The notes under the pieces are model-generated. The model was not told the DNA's origin. It searched no databases and was given only the letters and a program-made list of their open reading frames with translations. Positions 16,391 through 23,784 of a stretch of 64,000 nt of DNA are shown in pieces. The stretch comes from Bog-473 sp963809715 (GTDB lineage Bacteria; Actinomycetota; Acidimicrobiia; Acidimicrobiales; RAAP-2), in assembly GCA_963809715.1 (NCBI GenBank), contig CAWEKO010000006.1, positions 434,001 to 498,000 on the forward strand. The letters are read 5' to 3'. A program made the position numbers and the translations under genes. Each line of letters begins with the position of its first letter. Positions within the stretch are counted from its first letter, which is position 1.

Positions 16391-17587
16391 GTGGGTGGCA
16401 TTTCGGAGGAGGGACTGGCCGAGCTCCACGCACGTCTCCAGGTCCACGTCGAGGGCGGTGACGTCCCCGGTCTGGTGGCGTTGATCGCTCGCGGTGACGA
16501 CGTGCACGTGGAGGTGCTCGGTTCGCCCGCCCTCGGCGATCCTGCGCCGCTCGGGCGAGACGCCATCTTTCGCATCGCATCGATCTCCAAGCCGATCGGC
16601 GCGGCCGGGGCGATGGTGCTCGTCGACAACGGCGTGCTGTCGCTCGACGATCCCGTGGAGAAGTTCCTGCCCGAGCTGGCCGACCGACACGTACTGCGGA
16701 GCCTCGAAGGGCGGCTGGACGACACGGTGGCGGCCGAACGGTCGATCACGGTCGAAGATCTCCTGACCTTCCGCCTCGGATTCGGAGTGGTGCTGGCCGC
16801 GCCCGGCACCTATCCGATCCAGGTGGCAGAGCAGCGGCTCGGGCTGACGAGCATCGGGGAACCATGGCCACCAACTCCTTTTGACTCGGACGAGTGGATC
16901 GCCCGCTTCGCCACGCTGCCCCTCATGGACCAGCCCGGTGCGGCCTGGCGCTACAACACCGGTGCCCAGGTGCTGGGCATTCTCATCGAGCGCGCCGCCG
17001 GACGGCCTCTCGAGGCCTTCCTCCGAGAGAATGTGTTCGAGCCATTGGGCATGCGCGATACCTCGTTCAGCGTCCCGCAGGACAAGATGTCGCGGTTCAC
17101 GACGGCCTACGCCCCCTCCTCCTCGAGCGGTCAACTGGACGTGCTCGATCGACCGGCGACGGGGTGGTGGAGCGCGCCGCCGGCCATGGCCAACGTGGCC
17201 GGCATGCTCGTGTCCACGATCGACGACCTGTGGGCGTTCGTGTCCATGCTGGCGGCCGGGGGACGGCACGGCGACCGGCAGCTGCTCTCGCCAGAGGCGG
17301 TCGAGGCGATGACCACCAACCACCTCAGCGAGGCGCAGCGGGCCGAGAACGGGCTCTTCCTCGGTGCCGGAGGTTGGGGCTACTGCATGGCGGCACCCGT
17401 ACCGCTCGAGGGTGAACTCCCGGTGCCCTGGGGCTACGGCTGGGACGGTGGCACGGGCACGACCTGGCGTACCGATCCCGTGCGCGGGCTGACCGGCATC
17501 CTGCTCACCCAGCGGGCCATGACGTCCCCCGAGCCACCACCACTCTTCGCGGACTTCTGGGCCGGAGCGATGGCAGCCATCACCTGA
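16391..17587 (+). CDS. Serine hydrolase, beta-lactamase class C / penicillin-binding protein-like
   Basis: A 398-residue protein. GTG 16391 is chosen because a TAGTGT box lies 8 nt upstream and the alignable part begins at SEEGLAELHARLQ; GTG 16379 is an alternative. Catalytic motifs: SxxK in RIASISKPIG (S64, K67), YxN as WRYNTGAQVLG, and a third motif HxG-like in GYGWDGGTGTTW. No signal peptide is seen, so it may be cytoplasmic. Such enzymes include esterases and D-aminopeptidases; the substrate is unknown. The stop codon lies within a short tandem duplication (17580-17620). Confidence 0.85.
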   Translation: MGGISEEGLAELHARLQVHVEGGDVPGLVALIARGDDVHVEVLGSPALGDPAPLGRDAIFRIASISKPIGAAGAMVLVDNGVLSLDDPVEKFLPELADRHVLRSLEGRLDDTVAAERSITVEDLLTFRLGFGVVLAAPGTYPIQVAEQRLGLTSIGEPWPPTPFDSDEWIARFATLPLMDQPGAAWRYNTGAQVLGILIERAAGRPLEAFLRENVFEPLGMRDTSFSVPQDKMSRFTTAYAPSSSSGQLDVLDRPATGWWSAPPAMANVAGMLVSTIDDLWAFVSMLAAGGRHGDRQLLSPEAVEAMTTNHLSEAQRAENGLFLGAGGWGYCMAAPVPLEGELPVPWGYGWDGGTGTTWRTDPVRGLTGILLTQRAMTSPEPPPLFADFWAGAMAAIT

Positions 17588-17620
17588 CCGAGAATCCCGG
17601 ATTCACCTGACCGAGAATCC
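17580..17620. repeat. Tandem duplication spanning a stop codon, upstream of the stress-protein gene
   Basis: The 18-nt string TCACCTGACCGAGAATCC occurs at 17580-17597 and again at 17603-17620 (period 23). The first copy contains the TGA stop of the serine hydrolase gene, the second lies in the gap. Between them GAATCC-C-GGATTC forms a small palindrome. Confidence 0.85.
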
Positions 17621-17650
17621 TGGCTACGCTGCCCCAAAAAGGGCGAGGTC

Positions 17651-18082
17651 ATGTACAAGATTGTGGTCGTGGGAACGGACGGATCGTCCACCGCTGAAAA
17701 GGCAGTCGAGATGGCGGCAGCGCTCGCCCGGCCGATGGGCGCGCATCTGCACATCGTGACGGCGTACAAGTCTGCAACGCCGGGCATCGCCGGGGCGTCC
17801 GGTGTCGCCCTCGTGGACAGCGGAGCCGGGCACGCGGTGGCCGAGGATGTCGCCAAGGGTATCGGCGACCGTGCCGCCCAAACCTACGGGAGCGGACTCG
17901 AGGTGACGACCCATGTGCTGCACGACGATGCGGTCCATGCCATTTTGGGCACGGCGACCCGCGTCGGGGCCGACCTGATCGTGGTCGGGAGCAAGGGGAT
18001 GCAGCGCCGGATCATCGGCAGTGTGCCCAACTCGGTCGCCCACGGGGCCGACTGCGCCGTTCTCATCGCCAAGACCAACTGA
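17651..18082 (+). CDS. Universal stress protein (UspA family)
   Basis: A 143-residue single-domain Usp starting at ATG 17651. The N-terminal strand and loop VVVGTDGSSTAEKAVEMA and the C-terminal ATP-binding signature VVGSKGMQRRIIGSVPNSV (G-x2-G-x9-G-S type) indicate an ATP-binding Usp. A TACGCT box at 17625-17630 is 20 nt upstream and GGGCGAGG just before the ATG may serve as Shine-Dalgarno, so this gene, unlike many here, probably has a leader. It faces the GH25-like gene tail to tail. Confidence 0.92.
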   Translation: MYKIVVVGTDGSSTAEKAVEMAAALARPMGAHLHIVTAYKSATPGIAGASGVALVDSGAGHAVAEDVAKGIGDRAAQTYGSGLEVTTHVLHDDAVHAILGTATRVGADLIVVGSKGMQRRIIGSVPNSVAHGADCAVLIAKTN

Positions 18083-18105
18083 ACGCACACGCCCGAGCCA
18101 TCGTC

Positions 18106-18165
18106 GGGATCAGCAGGCCCGGGATCAGCAGGCCCGGTCTCAGGAGGCCGGGTTCAGCAGGCGTA
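18106..18165. repeat. Short tandem repeat at the 3' end of the GH25-like gene
   Basis: GGGATCAGCAGGCCC occurs twice in tandem (18106-18120 and 18121-18135), followed by two degenerate 15-bp copies (18136-18150 and 18151-18165). The last copy contains the final codons and the stop of the minus-strand gene, so the array looks like repeated duplication of that gene's end into the gap. Confidence 0.75.
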
Positions 18166-19683
18166 GTCCTCGTCGTACTGCTGGCTGTTGTACTGCACGA
18201 GGACGAGCATGCCGGCGGGTAGCTGGGCTCCCTTGTTCACCCAGTTGGCTTTGTCCGCGCACGAGCCGGGGCCGCTCGGGTTGGCCAGATAGTCGGCCAT
18301 CCAGTAGGGCACGTCAGGCTGGTAGTTGCCCACGATGGAGTTCCAGACGCCCGGACTGGCGTAGATGCCGACGTTGGCCACGCCCTCGGTCTCGCGCAGC
18401 GCGTTGATGGTCCCTTGGACGAGGGCGGCATTCGAGCTGAGATTGCCCGACCAGGGCGAAGACGGGTCGTTCTCGACGTCGAGCCACCAGGTGACAGCGG
18501 TGTTGACACCGGCTGCCTGGGCGTCCTGAAACGCGTGGATCCCCGCCTCGTAGCCCGCGTTGCAAGCTCCCGTCGCGTCGGACTGGCATCCGGGTTCCGC
18601 CGTGCCCGAGGTGGCGTAGGTCAAGAAGCTGTAGAGGTTGAGCCCGCCGCCGGCCCACTGCGCCTCCTGGGCCAGACAGGGGTTGGTGGCGCTGGACGAG
18701 GCACCGTCGACCTGGACGATGCCGATCTGGTGGTCACCGCTCGGGAAGCTGTTGCACTGGAATTTGCTGATGTCGTAGCCGAACGATCCCGAGGGAAACG
18801 GTGCCCCCACGAAGCTGCCGTTTCCGGGCGCCTCCGCCATGCCCACAATCGGTCTGTTCAGTGGATTCGGTGCCGAGCCGAAGTAGCCGGCCGACCCGAA
18901 GTTCGACACCAGCCCGGTGGCATCGGTCATCCAGTAGCCGTTGGCGTTCGGCGTGGCCGCGGCGGCCACGACCGGATGCTTGATGGGGAGTGCGCCCAGC
19001 GAGCCGAAGAACTGGGTGCTGCCGTAGGAGAACATCCCGCCGTCGGCGGCAACCAGGAAGTACCCGGCTCCGCCGGGACCGGGCATCATGCCGATGATCG
19101 GCTTGTTCAGTGCGATGCTCCCGGTCGAGCCGTAGAAGCCGGCGTCGCCGTAGGCGAAGATGCCCCCGTCGGAGGCCACCAACCAGTAGCCCCTGCCGTC
19201 CTGAGTGGAGGCCATGCCGACCACGGGCTTGTTCAGCGCGATGCTCCCGGTACTGCCGTAGAACTGTGCGTCGCCGTAGGAGAAGATGCCGCCGTCGGAG
19301 GCCACGAGCCAATATCCCTTGCCGTCCGGCGTGGAGGCCATGCCGACCACCGGCTTGTTGAGCGCGATGCTCCCGGTGGACCCGTAGAAACCGGCGTCGC
19401 CGTAGGAGAAGATGCCGCCGTCGGAGGCGACCAGCCAGTAGCCCCCACCGCCGGGGGTGGGGGCCATACCCACGACGGGCTTGTTGAGCGCAATGCTCCC
19501 CGTGCTGCCGTAGAACGGTGCGCCGCCGAAGCTGAAGATGCCGCCGTCGGTTGCCACCAACCAATAGGCCGGCACGGTCGAGGCCGCCGCCGCCGGCTGC
19601 GTGCTCGTGGCGACAGCCGTGCCGATCGCCGCCGCCAGGGGCAGCGCAAGGAGCAGCAGGGAGAAGACGAGGCGCCTGATCAA
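18154..19683 (-). CDS. Secreted GH25-like (DUF1906-type) protein with six 42-residue WLVASDGG repeats
   Basis: A 509-residue protein starting at TTG 19683, which forms a TTGA overlap with the DAHP synthase stop and has GGAG about 9 nt upstream. This start gives a clean signal peptide (MIRRLVFSLLLLALPLAAA, cut near residue 34); longer ATG starts would bury it. Residues 40-290 are six tandem repeats of period 42: four nearly identical copies (YWLVASDGGIFSYGDAGFYG, then STGSIALNKPVVGMA) and two degenerate ones. A linker leads to a catalytic-like domain from about residue 300 (FGYDISKFQC, IGIVQVDGAS, TWWLDVENDPS, VGIYASPGVWNSIVG, VPYWMADY), resembling glycoside hydrolase 25 or DUF1906 lysozyme-like barrels. 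It is presumably a cell-wall enzyme. The same repeat occurs in the gene at 59264-60928. Confidence 0.85.
   Translation of the reverse strand: MIRRLVFSLLLLALPLAAAIGTAVATSTQPAAAASTVPAYWLVATDGGIFSFGGAPFYGSTGSIALNKPVVGMAPTPGGGGYWLVASDGGIFSYGDAGFYGSTGSIALNKPVVGMASTPDGKGYWLVASDGGIFSYGDAQFYGSTGSIALNKPVVGMASTQDGRGYWLVASDGGIFAYGDAGFYGSTGSIALNKPIIGMMPGPGGAGYFLVAADGGMFSYGSTQFFGSLGALPIKHPVVAAAATPNANGYWMTDATGLVSNFGSAGYFGSAPNPLNRPIVGMAEAPGNGSFVGAPFPSGSFGYDISKFQCNSFPSGDHQIGIVQVDGASSSATNPCLAQEAQWAGGGLNLYSFLTYATSGTAEPGCQSDATGACNAGYEAGIHAFQDAQAAGVNTAVTWWLDVENDPSSPWSGNLSSNAALVQGTINALRETEGVANVGIYASPGVWNSIVGNYQPDVPYWMADYLANPSGPGSCADKANWVNKGAQLPAGMLVLVQYNSQQYDEDYAC
18814..19566 (-). repeat. Six tandem 126-bp protein-coding repeats
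   Basis: Each unit encodes Y-W-L-V-A-S-D-G-G-I-F-S-Y-G-D-A and ends with a conserved LNKPVVGM turn. Units 1-4 are nearly identical at the DNA level, indicating recent duplication or gene conversion; units 5 and 6 have diverged (YFLVAADGGMFSYG, YWMTDATGLVSNFG). Confidence 0.88.
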
Positions 19684-21038
19684 CTTCTGAGGAACTCCGC
19701 GACCCGGAAGGCCAGATCGAGCGCCTGGCGCGCGTTCAGTCGTGGGTCGCATGTCGTCGTGTAGCGAGCACCCAGGTCCCCCTCCAGAATCTCTTCCGCC
19801 CCGCCGAGGCATTCGGTGACGTTGTCCCCCGTAAGCTCCACGTGGACGCCGCCCGGCCAGGTGCCCTCCTCGCGGTGCACGTCGAAGAAGGCCTTGACCT
19901 CGGACAGGATGTCGTCGAACCGTCGTGTCTTGCGACCACCCTCGCTGGCGAAGGTGTTGCCGTGCATGGGATCACAGGTCCACACCACCACGTGGCCCTC
20001 GGCTTCCACCGCCCGCAGAATCGGGGGGAGGAGCTCGCGGATCCTGTCCGCCCCGAAGCGGGTGATCAGGGTCAGCCGGCCCGGCACACGGTCGGGGTTG
20101 AGTCGCTCGCACAGCTCGACGACCTCCGCCGGTGTGCTGCTCGGGCCGATTTTGCAGCCGATCGGGTTGTTGATGCCCGCCATGAACTCCAGATGGGCGC
20201 CGTCCAACTGGCGCGTGCGGTCCCCGATCCACACCATGTGCGCCGAGCAGTCGTACCAGTCGTCGGTGAGCGAGTCGATGCGCGTGAGACATTCCTCGTA
20301 GGGGAGGATCAGCGCCTCGTGGCTCGTGAAGAAGTCGACCTGGTGCAGCCCCTCTTCGGCACCGAGGTCGATGCCGCAGGCCGTCATGAAGCGCAGCGCC
20401 CGGTCGATCTCCGACGCGATGCGCTCGTAGCGCTGTCCCTCGACCGAAGAGGACACGAACTGCTGGTTCCACAGGTGCACCTGCGAGAGGTCGGCGAAGC
20501 CTCCTTTGGTGAAGGCGCGGAGCAGGTTCAGGGTCGACGCCGACTGCTGGTAGGCCGCCACGAGGCGCCGGGGGTCGGGCATGCGCGCCTCGGACTCGAA
20601 GGCCTCGTCGTTGACCATGTGACCGCGGAAGGACGGCAGCTCCGTCTCGCCCACCCGCTCCGTCTCGGCCGAGCGGGGCTTGGCGAACTGGCCGGCGATA
20701 CGGCCCACCTTGACCACCGGCACCCCGGCCGCGTACGTGAGGGCGACCGCCATCTGCAGAATGATCTTGAGCTTGTCCCGGATGGCGTCGGCCGTGTGCT
20801 CCGCGAAGGACTCGGCGCAGTCGCCCGCCTGCAGGAGGAACGCCTCGCCATTGGCGACCTGGCCCAGCTGGCGCATCAGGTGGCGCGCCTCCCCGGCAAA
20901 GACGAGCGGCGGCAGGGTCGAGAGGGTGGCCTCGGCCTTCTTGAGCGCGTCCGCGTCGGGCCACTCGGGCTGCTGGGCTGCGGGGAACTTCCGCCAGGAC
21001 GCGGCACTCCAAGAGGAGGCAGAGGGCTGGCTCGTCAC
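19680..21038 (-). CDS. aroG: Class II 3-deoxy-7-phosphoheptulonate synthase (DAHP synthase)
   Basis: A 452-residue enzyme that condenses PEP and erythrose-4-phosphate, the first step of the shikimate pathway. The plant/actinobacterial class II motifs are clear: LLQAGDCAESF (metal-site Cys, near residue 90), VPVVKVGRIAGQFAKPRS, SHEALILPYEE, WIGDRTRQLDGAH, GVHVELTGDNVTECLGG and the late YTTTCDPRLNARQ. The GTG start at 21038 is used; the extreme N-terminus is not conserved. The stop overlaps the secreted repeat gene by 4 bp (TTGA), so the two share a transcript although their functions look unrelated. Confidence 0.95.
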   Translation of the reverse strand: MTSQPSASSWSAASWRKFPAAQQPEWPDADALKKAEATLSTLPPLVFAGEARHLMRQLGQVANGEAFLLQAGDCAESFAEHTADAIRDKLKIILQMAVALTYAAGVPVVKVGRIAGQFAKPRSAETERVGETELPSFRGHMVNDEAFESEARMPDPRRLVAAYQQSASTLNLLRAFTKGGFADLSQVHLWNQQFVSSSVEGQRYERIASEIDRALRFMTACGIDLGAEEGLHQVDFFTSHEALILPYEECLTRIDSLTDDWYDCSAHMVWIGDRTRQLDGAHLEFMAGINNPIGCKIGPSSTPAEVVELCERLNPDRVPGRLTLITRFGADRIRELLPPILRAVEAEGHVVVWTCDPMHGNTFASEGGRKTRRFDDILSEVKAFFDVHREEGTWPGGVHVELTGDNVTECLGGAEEILEGDLGARYTTTCDPRLNARQALDLAFRVAEFLRS

Positions 21039-21056
21039 CGGACCAGGTTAACGCCG

Positions 21057-21062
21057 TAGGAT
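21057..21062 (+). promoter_or_regulatory. Candidate -10 box of the F420-type oxidoreductase gene
   Basis: TAGGAT lies 8 nt before GTG 21071 with no Shine-Dalgarno between (CGCCCGCC), suggesting leaderless transcription. The gap to the divergent DAHP synthase gene is only 32 bp. Confidence 0.4.
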
Positions 21063-21070
21063 CGCCCGCC

Positions 21071-22000
21071 GTGGCCGCCTTCCGCTTCGGGCTCCAGGTC
21101 TCGAAGGCCGACTCGGCCCAGGAGTGGCGCCGCCTGGCCCGCCAGGCCGAGGACCTGGGTTACTCCACCCTCTACGTCCCGGACCATCTGGACGATCAGT
21201 GGTCGCCCATGGTGGCCTGCGCGATGGCGGCGGAGGCGACGACCACGCTGCGTGTCGGCACGCTCGTCCTGGACAACGACTTCCGCCACCCGGTCCTCCT
21301 GGCCAAGGAGGCGGCCACGCTCGACATCCTCACCGACGGCCGTTTCGAATTCGGGATCGGCGCCGGCTGGCTGACCACCGACTACGAACAGTCGGGGATC
21401 CCCATGGATGCCCCGGCGGTGCGCATCGGGCGTTTGGAGGAGAGCCTCGAGATCATCCGCGCCATGTGGCGCGACGGCTCCGCCACCTTTGCCGGCGAGC
21501 ACTACGCCGTGCACGGCGCGGTCGGGTCACCGAAGCCGGTCACCCCCGGCGGGCCACCCATCGTCATCGGCGGTGGGAGCAAGCGCATCCTGACGCTGGC
21601 CGGGCGACACGCCGAGGTGGTGAGCATCGTGCCCAGCCTGGCCGCCGGCCACATCGGCCGCGAGGTGGCGGCCGAATCCGTGGTCGAGAAGTATCACGAA
21701 CGCGTGCGGTGGGCGCGTGAGGCCGCAGGCGAGCGCGCCGGCGACCTCGAGTTGCAGTGTTGGACGGTCGCGGTGCAGGTGGTCCCGAACGCGAGCGAGA
21801 TCTTCGAGGCCATGGCCCCGCTGTTCGACCTGACGCCGGACCAGTTGCGGGCCGCCCCGCTGGCGCTCATCGGCACCGCGCCCGAGATCGCCGACACGCT
21901 GCGCCGCCGGCGCGAGGAGTTGGGCTTCAGCTACATCGTGGTCCATGAAGCGGAATTCGAGGCACTGGCTCCCGTCGTGGCAGAACTTGCCGGTACCTGA
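21071..22000 (+). CDS. LLM-class oxidoreductase, TIGR03621 type, probably F420-dependent
   Basis: A 309-residue TIM-barrel protein of the luciferase-like monooxygenase superfamily, starting at GTG 21071. Recognisable family segments: FRFGLQVSKADSAQEWRRLA at the N-terminus, LYVPDHLDDQWSPMVAC, RVGTLVLDNDFRHPVLLAKE and FGIGAGWLTTDYEQSGIPMD. These match TIGR03621, an actinobacterial family assigned to coenzyme F420 use. The substrate is unknown. Its 3' end overlaps nadD by 14 bp under the preferred nadD start. Confidence 0.85.
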   Translation: MAAFRFGLQVSKADSAQEWRRLARQAEDLGYSTLYVPDHLDDQWSPMVACAMAAEATTTLRVGTLVLDNDFRHPVLLAKEAATLDILTDGRFEFGIGAGWLTTDYEQSGIPMDAPAVRIGRLEESLEIIRAMWRDGSATFAGEHYAVHGAVGSPKPVTPGGPPIVIGGGSKRILTLAGRHAEVVSIVPSLAAGHIGREVAAESVVEKYHERVRWAREAAGERAGDLELQCWTVAVQVVPNASEIFEAMAPLFDLTPDQLRAAPLALIGTAPEIADTLRRRREELGFSYIVVHEAEFEALAPVVAELAGT

Positions 22001-22589
22001 CCGTCCCCGTATCGGCATCCTCGGCGGGACGTTCGACCCGCCCCACGTCGGGCACGTCGCGGCCGGCCGGGCTGTCGTGGCCACGCTGAACATCGACCGG
22101 CTGCTGCTCGTGGTGGCCAACGACCCTTGGCAGAAGTCCGGGCGGCGCGAGATCTCGCCCGCCGAGGACCGCTTTGCCCTCACGGTTGCCCTGGCCGGAG
22201 AGATCCCGGGAGCCGAGGCCAGCCGGCTCGAGATCGACCGGGGCGGGGCCAGCTACTCGGTCGACACCGCCGAGGAGGTGCTCGCCACGCAGGGCCCGGC
22301 CGACCTCTACCTGGTGGTCGGAGCAGACCTGGTCCCCGAGCTCGAGACCTGGCACCGACCCGACGACCTCAAGTCCCTGGTCACGCTGGCGGTGGTCTCG
22401 CGCCCCACCACGCCGGCCCCTCGCCTCCCGGACGGCTGGCGCGTCGTCTGGGTGGACGGGCCCGACGAACCGGTGTCGAGCTCCGAGGTCCGTGACCTGC
22501 TCCTCGAGGGCCGGCCCGTCGACGGGCTCGTCCCCGACCCGGTAATCCGTTGCATTGGTCGCCTGGGTCTGTACGCTGTCAGCAGATGA
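21987..22589 (+). CDS. nadD: Nicotinate-nucleotide adenylyltransferase
   Basis: A 200-residue enzyme that makes nicotinate adenine dinucleotide in NAD synthesis. The HxGH nucleotidyl-transferase motif is in ILGGTFDPPHVGH (near residue 18) and the C-terminal SxSSxxR-type motif is VSSSEVRDLL. I use TTG 21987, which puts the conserved first strand at residue 8; ATG 21945 would add 14 residues (KRNSRHWLPSWQ) that do not look conserved. No good Shine-Dalgarno decides between them. The stop forms an ATGA overlap with a small membrane-protein gene, and rsfS follows. Confidence 0.93.
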   Translation: MPVPDRPRIGILGGTFDPPHVGHVAAGRAVVATLNIDRLLLVVANDPWQKSGRREISPAEDRFALTVALAGEIPGAEASRLEIDRGGASYSVDTAEEVLATQGPADLYLVVGADLVPELETWHRPDDLKSLVTLAVVSRPTTPAPRLPDGWRVVWVDGPDEPVSSSEVRDLLLEGRPVDGLVPDPVIRCIGRLGLYAVSR

Positions 22590-22789
22590 GCGCCTTGCCG
22601 GCCGGGGTGACGGAGTTGCCGAGCGGACCCGTGGTTCACGCGTCCCCGGTGGCGGCCCAGCGGAGAGCCGAGCGCCGGGCGGAACAGAAGTTGGTCCGCC
22701 GGGCCCGGCGGCTCTGGGCCATCGCCGGCTGTTCCATCCTCCTCGTCGTGTTCGGACTGACGGTGGGAATCCTGGACGTGCTCCATTGA
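22586..22789 (+). CDS. Small single-span membrane protein between nadD and rsfS
   Basis: A 67-residue protein starting at ATG 22586 in an ATGA overlap with nadD. Residues 1-25 are neutral, residues 26-42 are strongly basic (RRAERRAEQKLVRRARR), and a single hydrophobic helix follows (LWAIAGCSILLVVFGLTVGIL). The positive-inside rule puts the N-terminus in the cytoplasm. In several actinobacteria a LytR-family gene occupies this position, but nothing of that domain is present. Function unknown. Its stop overlaps the rsfS start (TTGA). Confidence 0.7.
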   Translation: MSALPAGVTELPSGPVVHASPVAAQRRAERRAEQKLVRRARRLWAIAGCSILLVVFGLTVGILDVLH

Positions 22790-23175
22790 GCCCAGGGTTG
22801 GACGTGCACGTCGCGCTGCCACCCGCCGTGGCGTCGGCTGCGGAGGCGGCCGACGCCAAGCTGGGACACGACACCGTCGTCCTGGCCATGGGAGACCTCT
22901 TCGGGGTGGTCGATGCCTTCGTGATCACGAGCGCCCCGAACACGCGACACGTGCGGACGCTCGTCGACGAGATCGAGAAGGTCGTCAAGGCGGAGCACGG
23001 TTTCGCGCCGGTCCGGGTCGAGGGCCGACAGGACCTGACCTGGGTGCTCATGGACTACGGGGACTTCATCGTCCACGTCTTCCTGCAGGAGACGCGCGAC
23101 TACTACGACCTCGAGCACCTGTGGTCGGGCGCCCCCCGTGTGTCCTGGCGACCCGACGTCGAAGACGCGGGCTGA
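22786..23175 (+). CDS. rsfS: Ribosomal silencing factor RsfS
   Basis: A 129-residue protein if TTG 22786 is used (TTGA overlap with the preceding gene); TTG 22798 or GTG 22804 are alternatives. RsfS binds L14 and blocks subunit joining under starvation. Family motifs: LAMGDLFGVVDAFVITSAPN (about residues 32-51), TRHVRTLVDEIE, the GRQDLTWVLMDYGDFIVHVF stretch and a final YYDLEHLW. Its place after nadD is conserved widely. Confidence 0.93.
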   Translation: MSPGLDVHVALPPAVASAAEAADAKLGHDTVVLAMGDLFGVVDAFVITSAPNTRHVRTLVDEIEKVVKAEHGFAPVRVEGRQDLTWVLMDYGDFIVHVFLQETRDYYDLEHLWSGAPRVSWRPDVEDAG

Positions 23176-23193
23176 CCCGCGGGCGCTGCCCGC

Positions 23194-23784
23194 TCAGGTC
23201 CCCGGTCTGAGGACCTGGAGCAGGTAGACGGGACCGCTTACCTGCGAACCGTTGGCGATGGGGACGTTGGTGTGCTGCCCCTCGATCTCGAAGACGACCC
23301 CGGTCCCCCATCCGTTCTCGTTGGCCACCGTGGCGACGATCTGCCCTACGGCGAGCTCCGTGTTGTTCCCGGTGATCTGTCCGAACGCGCTGTTCATGTT
23401 CACCGTGACCACGTTGCCCTGCGTCGTGGTGGAGAGCACGGCCACGTTGTCGGGCAGTGCGGTGGTCACACCGTTGGCCGCTTCTCCCTGCGACGGTCCC
23501 GCCATGAGCGAGTTGAGGATGGCCTGCAGTGGTGCGGGCGAGGGCACGACGCGGCCCTCGGCTTGCAGCTGGGAGCCGGCGTTGAGGAAGAAGACCTTGA
23601 CCGGGACCAGTGACGAAAGATTGGGCAAGGTGGTCGTCGTCGTGGGCAGGTGGGGGTTCAACAGCGAGAACGGCACCTTGGAGGGTGGGATCGATTGTGG
23701 CGCGCCCTGCGTCGGGACGGCGCACCCCGCCAGTGCACAGCACAGCACTGCCATCAGGACCGCGGGACCGGTGCGCCGCTTCAC
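23194..23784 (-). CDS. GerMN-domain lipoprotein, LpqB-like
   Basis: A 196-residue lipoprotein: signal peptide MKRRTGPAVLMAVLCCALAGC with lipobox LAGC and acylated C21. A Thr-rich linker (PTTTTTLPN) is followed by a single GerMN domain (VPVKVFFLNAG through VVTVNMNSAFGQI to the C-terminus). Its start overlaps the histidine kinase stop by 4 bp. In actinobacteria the gene after mtrAB is lpqB, which carries a GerMN domain plus a beta-propeller; this protein keeps only the GerMN part. It probably modulates the MtrB sensor outside the membrane (inference). Confidence 0.82.
   Translation of the reverse strand: MKRRTGPAVLMAVLCCALAGCAVPTQGAPQSIPPSKVPFSLLNPHLPTTTTTLPNLSSLVPVKVFFLNAGSQLQAEGRVVPSPAPLQAILNSLMAGPSQGEAANGVTTALPDNVAVLSTTTQGNVVTVNMNSAFGQITGNNTELAVGQIVATVANENGWGTGVVFEIEGQHTNVPIANGSQVSGPVYLLQVLRPGT

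Noticed and set aside
23179..23193. GCGGGC-GCT-GCCCGC hairpin between rsfS and the GerMN gene as a bidirectional terminator
   Set aside because: The stem is only 6 bp and no T run follows on either strand.
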